22,892 bases of DNA from Paenisporosarcina sp049671445 (lineage in GTDB: Bacteria > Bacillota > Bacilli > Bacillales_A > Planococcaceae): the NCBI RefSeq assembly GCF_049671445.1, contig NZ_JBATUX010000072.1, positions 1 through 22,892 of the forward strand, read 5' to 3'. Positions 21,752-22,892 of this stretch are shown in pieces. Every line of letters begins with the position of its first letter. Positions within the stretch are counted from its first letter, which is position 1. A program made the translations under genes and the position numbers. The notes beneath the pieces were generated by a model. That model ran no database searches. It was not told the DNA's origin and was given only the letters and a program-made list of their open reading frames with translations.

Positions 21752-22366
21752 TTATACTGTTAATTTCGCGATCCAATTTCTTGAAAGAGTCAATGTGAAA
21801 TGGACGATATAACCAAGAGTTAAAGCAACGATAATTGTCCCGATGCCCACTGGCCCCCCTAGAAGCCAACCAACAATCGCAACCACTATCTCAAGCAAAG
21901 TACGAACTCGTTTCACGGTCCATCCGGTCTTTTCTACAAGAATGAGCATAAGCGAGTCACGAGGACCTGCTCCAATATTTGACGCTATATACATCCCAAC
22001 ACCAAATCCCATTACCCCTACTCCACTTACAAAATAAACGGTTTGCACAATGGGGTTTGTGACAACTGGCAATAACCATAGAAAACCATCAGTGAATAAT
22101 CCAATTAAAATCATATTCAGCCATGTACCAATGGGTGGCCACCGCTTGGAATACAACGATGTACCAAGTACTAGCAATAACCCAGTCCCAATCGACCACA
22201 TGCCTATAGTTAAGCCAAAGTTTTGGAACAATCCTACGTGTAATACATCCCAAGGTCCTATCCCTAGTAATTTCCCTCTAATCGTCAACGCAATGCCCAG
22301 TGCTAAGAACATCAAGCCAGCGAAAAAAAAGATCCATCGTATATAAAGATTTTTAGTCATTAACAT
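21752..22366 (-). CDS. YczE/YitT-like integral membrane protein
   Basis: A protein of about 204 residues with five to six TM helices. The family signature follows the first helix: G-I-A-L-T-I-R-G-K-L-L-G-I-G-P-W-D-V-L-H-V-G-L (about 20-42), repeated in weaker form as Y-I-A-S-N-I-G-A-G-P-R-D-S-L-M-L (about 130-145), the G-x-G-P-W/R-D internal repeat of YczE/YyaS-type proteins. Their role is unclear; B. subtilis YczE has been linked to antibiotic production. The frame is open to 22393, but that ATG lies in a terminator stem. AGAAGG followed at four bases by the ATG at 22364-22366 (or ten bases by that at 22358-22360) makes an inner start better. Confidence 0.8.
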   Translation of the reverse strand: MLMTKNLYIRWIFFFAGLMFLALGIALTIRGKLLGIGPWDVLHVGLFQNFGLTIGMWSIGTGLLLVLGTSLYSKRWPPIGTWLNMILIGLFTDGFLWLLPVVTNPIVQTVYFVSGVGVMGFGVGMYIASNIGAGPRDSLMLILVEKTGWTVKRVRTLLEIVVAIVGWLLGGPVGIGTIIVALTLGYIVHFTLTLSRNWIAKLTV

Positions 22367-22385
22367 TACGCCTTCTTTCCACAAA

Positions 22386-22416
22386 AAATCCACCCATGCA
22401 ACGCATGAATGGATTT
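22386..22416 (-). terminator. Terminator of the YbaK-like gene
   Basis: AAATCCA-CC-CATGC (22386-22399), loop of three, GCATG-AA-TGGATTT (22103 loop side to 22116) with a run of six T's following on the minus strand. It overlaps the longest open frame of the YczE-like gene, which argues for that gene's inner start. Confidence 0.8.
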
Positions 22417-22466
22417 GAATCCTATATTTATAGTATATCAGTCATTATTTTTTCGTATATCGAATT

Positions 22467-22892
22467 TTAGCCTAATTTTGTTAGCGATACAAAGACACCT
22501 TGTGTACAAGACGTTAAATCACTTGGCTTCAGATGAATCTGCATGCCAATTTTCCCAGCACTGACAATCATCGTATCGAGCTCTTTTGCAGATTCATCAA
22601 TAAACGTCGGAAACAACTTTTTCATGCCAAGTGGCGAACATCCTCCACGAATATATCCAGTTAGTCCGAATAAATCTTTAACAGCAAGCATTTCAATTTT
22701 CTTTTCACCCGCTGCTTTCGCTGCAGATTTCAAATTCAGTTCTTGTGCAACCGGTACTAAAAATACAAATACTTTTCCAGGTCCCGCAGTTGCGACAAGT
22801 GTTTTAAACACCTTTTCAACAGGTTGTTGAATTTTTTTCGCCACTGAAACACCATCGACTTGTCCGTCAGACACTTCATACTCAAATAAATC
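22467..22892 (-). CDS. YbaK/EbsC-type Cys-tRNA(Pro) deacylase, 5' end outside window
   Basis: The 3' part of a gene that continues past the window edge; 141 residues are seen of about 158 expected. It removes Cys wrongly attached to tRNA-Pro in the cytoplasm. Motifs: an E-Y-E-V-S...G-V-S-V-A-K-K-I start of the domain, V-F-K-T-L-V-A with the conserved Lys, L-N-L-K-S-A-A-K-A-A-G, and G-Y-I-R-G-G-C-S-P-L-G-M-K-K, where G-G-x-S-P-x-G is the family hallmark. A GTG at 22872-22874 could be read as a start, but the frame upstream (D-L-F-E-Y-E-V) is in family and no ribosome binding site precedes that GTG, so the gene is partial. It ends at the terminator 22386-22416. Confidence 0.88.
   Translation of the reverse strand, partial: DLFEYEVSDGQVDGVSVAKKIQQPVEKVFKTLVATAGPGKVFVFLVPVAQELNLKSAAKAAGEKKIEMLAVKDLFGLTGYIRGGCSPLGMKKLFPTFIDESAKELDTMIVSAGKIGMQIHLKPSDLTSCTQGVFVSLTKLG

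Noticed and set aside
22467..22874. YbaK-like gene as complete from the GTG at 22874
   Set aside because: The frame upstream of this GTG is family-like (E-Y-E-V) and open to the window edge, so the gene is cut by the window.

Overview
The window is AT-rich DNA from a Bacillota genome of the order Bacillales, most likely a Planococcaceae-type endospore former (Sporosarcina, Psychrobacillus or Paenisporosarcina-like). The evidence is a Spo0E-type phosphatase, strong GGAGG ribosome binding sites with many TTG and GTG starts, bacillithiol deacetylase BshB2 with YojF, a ywdK-ywdI-ung-pdxK neighbourhood like that of Bacillus subtilis, a perfect CcpA cre site, and a secreted InhA-like metallopeptidase. 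The genus is an inference. I see no rRNA, tRNA, insertion sequence, prophage or CRISPR array.

Layout. 1-2900: a Spo0E-like gene, then four small minus-strand genes (a lipoprotein, two membrane-anchored or secreted unknowns, a P-loop NTPase). 3066-5307: a minus-strand operon DUF4230 protein, ung, ywdI, ywdK. 5374-6624: a divergent small membrane protein and pdxK (ThiD-type kinase). 6927-8873: an orphan pair of Dpp/Opp-type ABC permeases. 9099-10206: yojF-bshB2. 10257-11737: a YjiH-type Gate-domain membrane protein. 11989-13619: an acyl-CoA ligase whose upstream region carries an inverted repeat and a cre site. 13667-17743: L-threonine 3-dehydrogenase and glycine C-acetyltransferase, which together turn threonine into glycine and acetyl-CoA, separated by a membrane/TPR-like gene and an AlkD-like repair gene. 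18357-20496: the secreted metallopeptidase. 20591-22892: a duplicated P-loop protein, a YczE-like membrane protein and the 3' part of a YbaK-type Cys-tRNA(Pro) deacylase that runs off the window.

The most unusual content is non-coding. Four intergenic gaps (6704-6808, 11782-11907, 15577-15676, 18203-18328) each hold an array of five or six short direct repeats with an exact 21, 21, 20 and 21 bp period. Within an array an 8-11 bp core is kept while the other ~10 bp vary. Each array has its own core word. Three of the four lie between the terminators of convergent genes and the fourth lies just past a terminator. One conserved turn and one variable turn of DNA, repeated on one helix face, looks like a class of helically phased intergenic element. 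I know of no named family for it.
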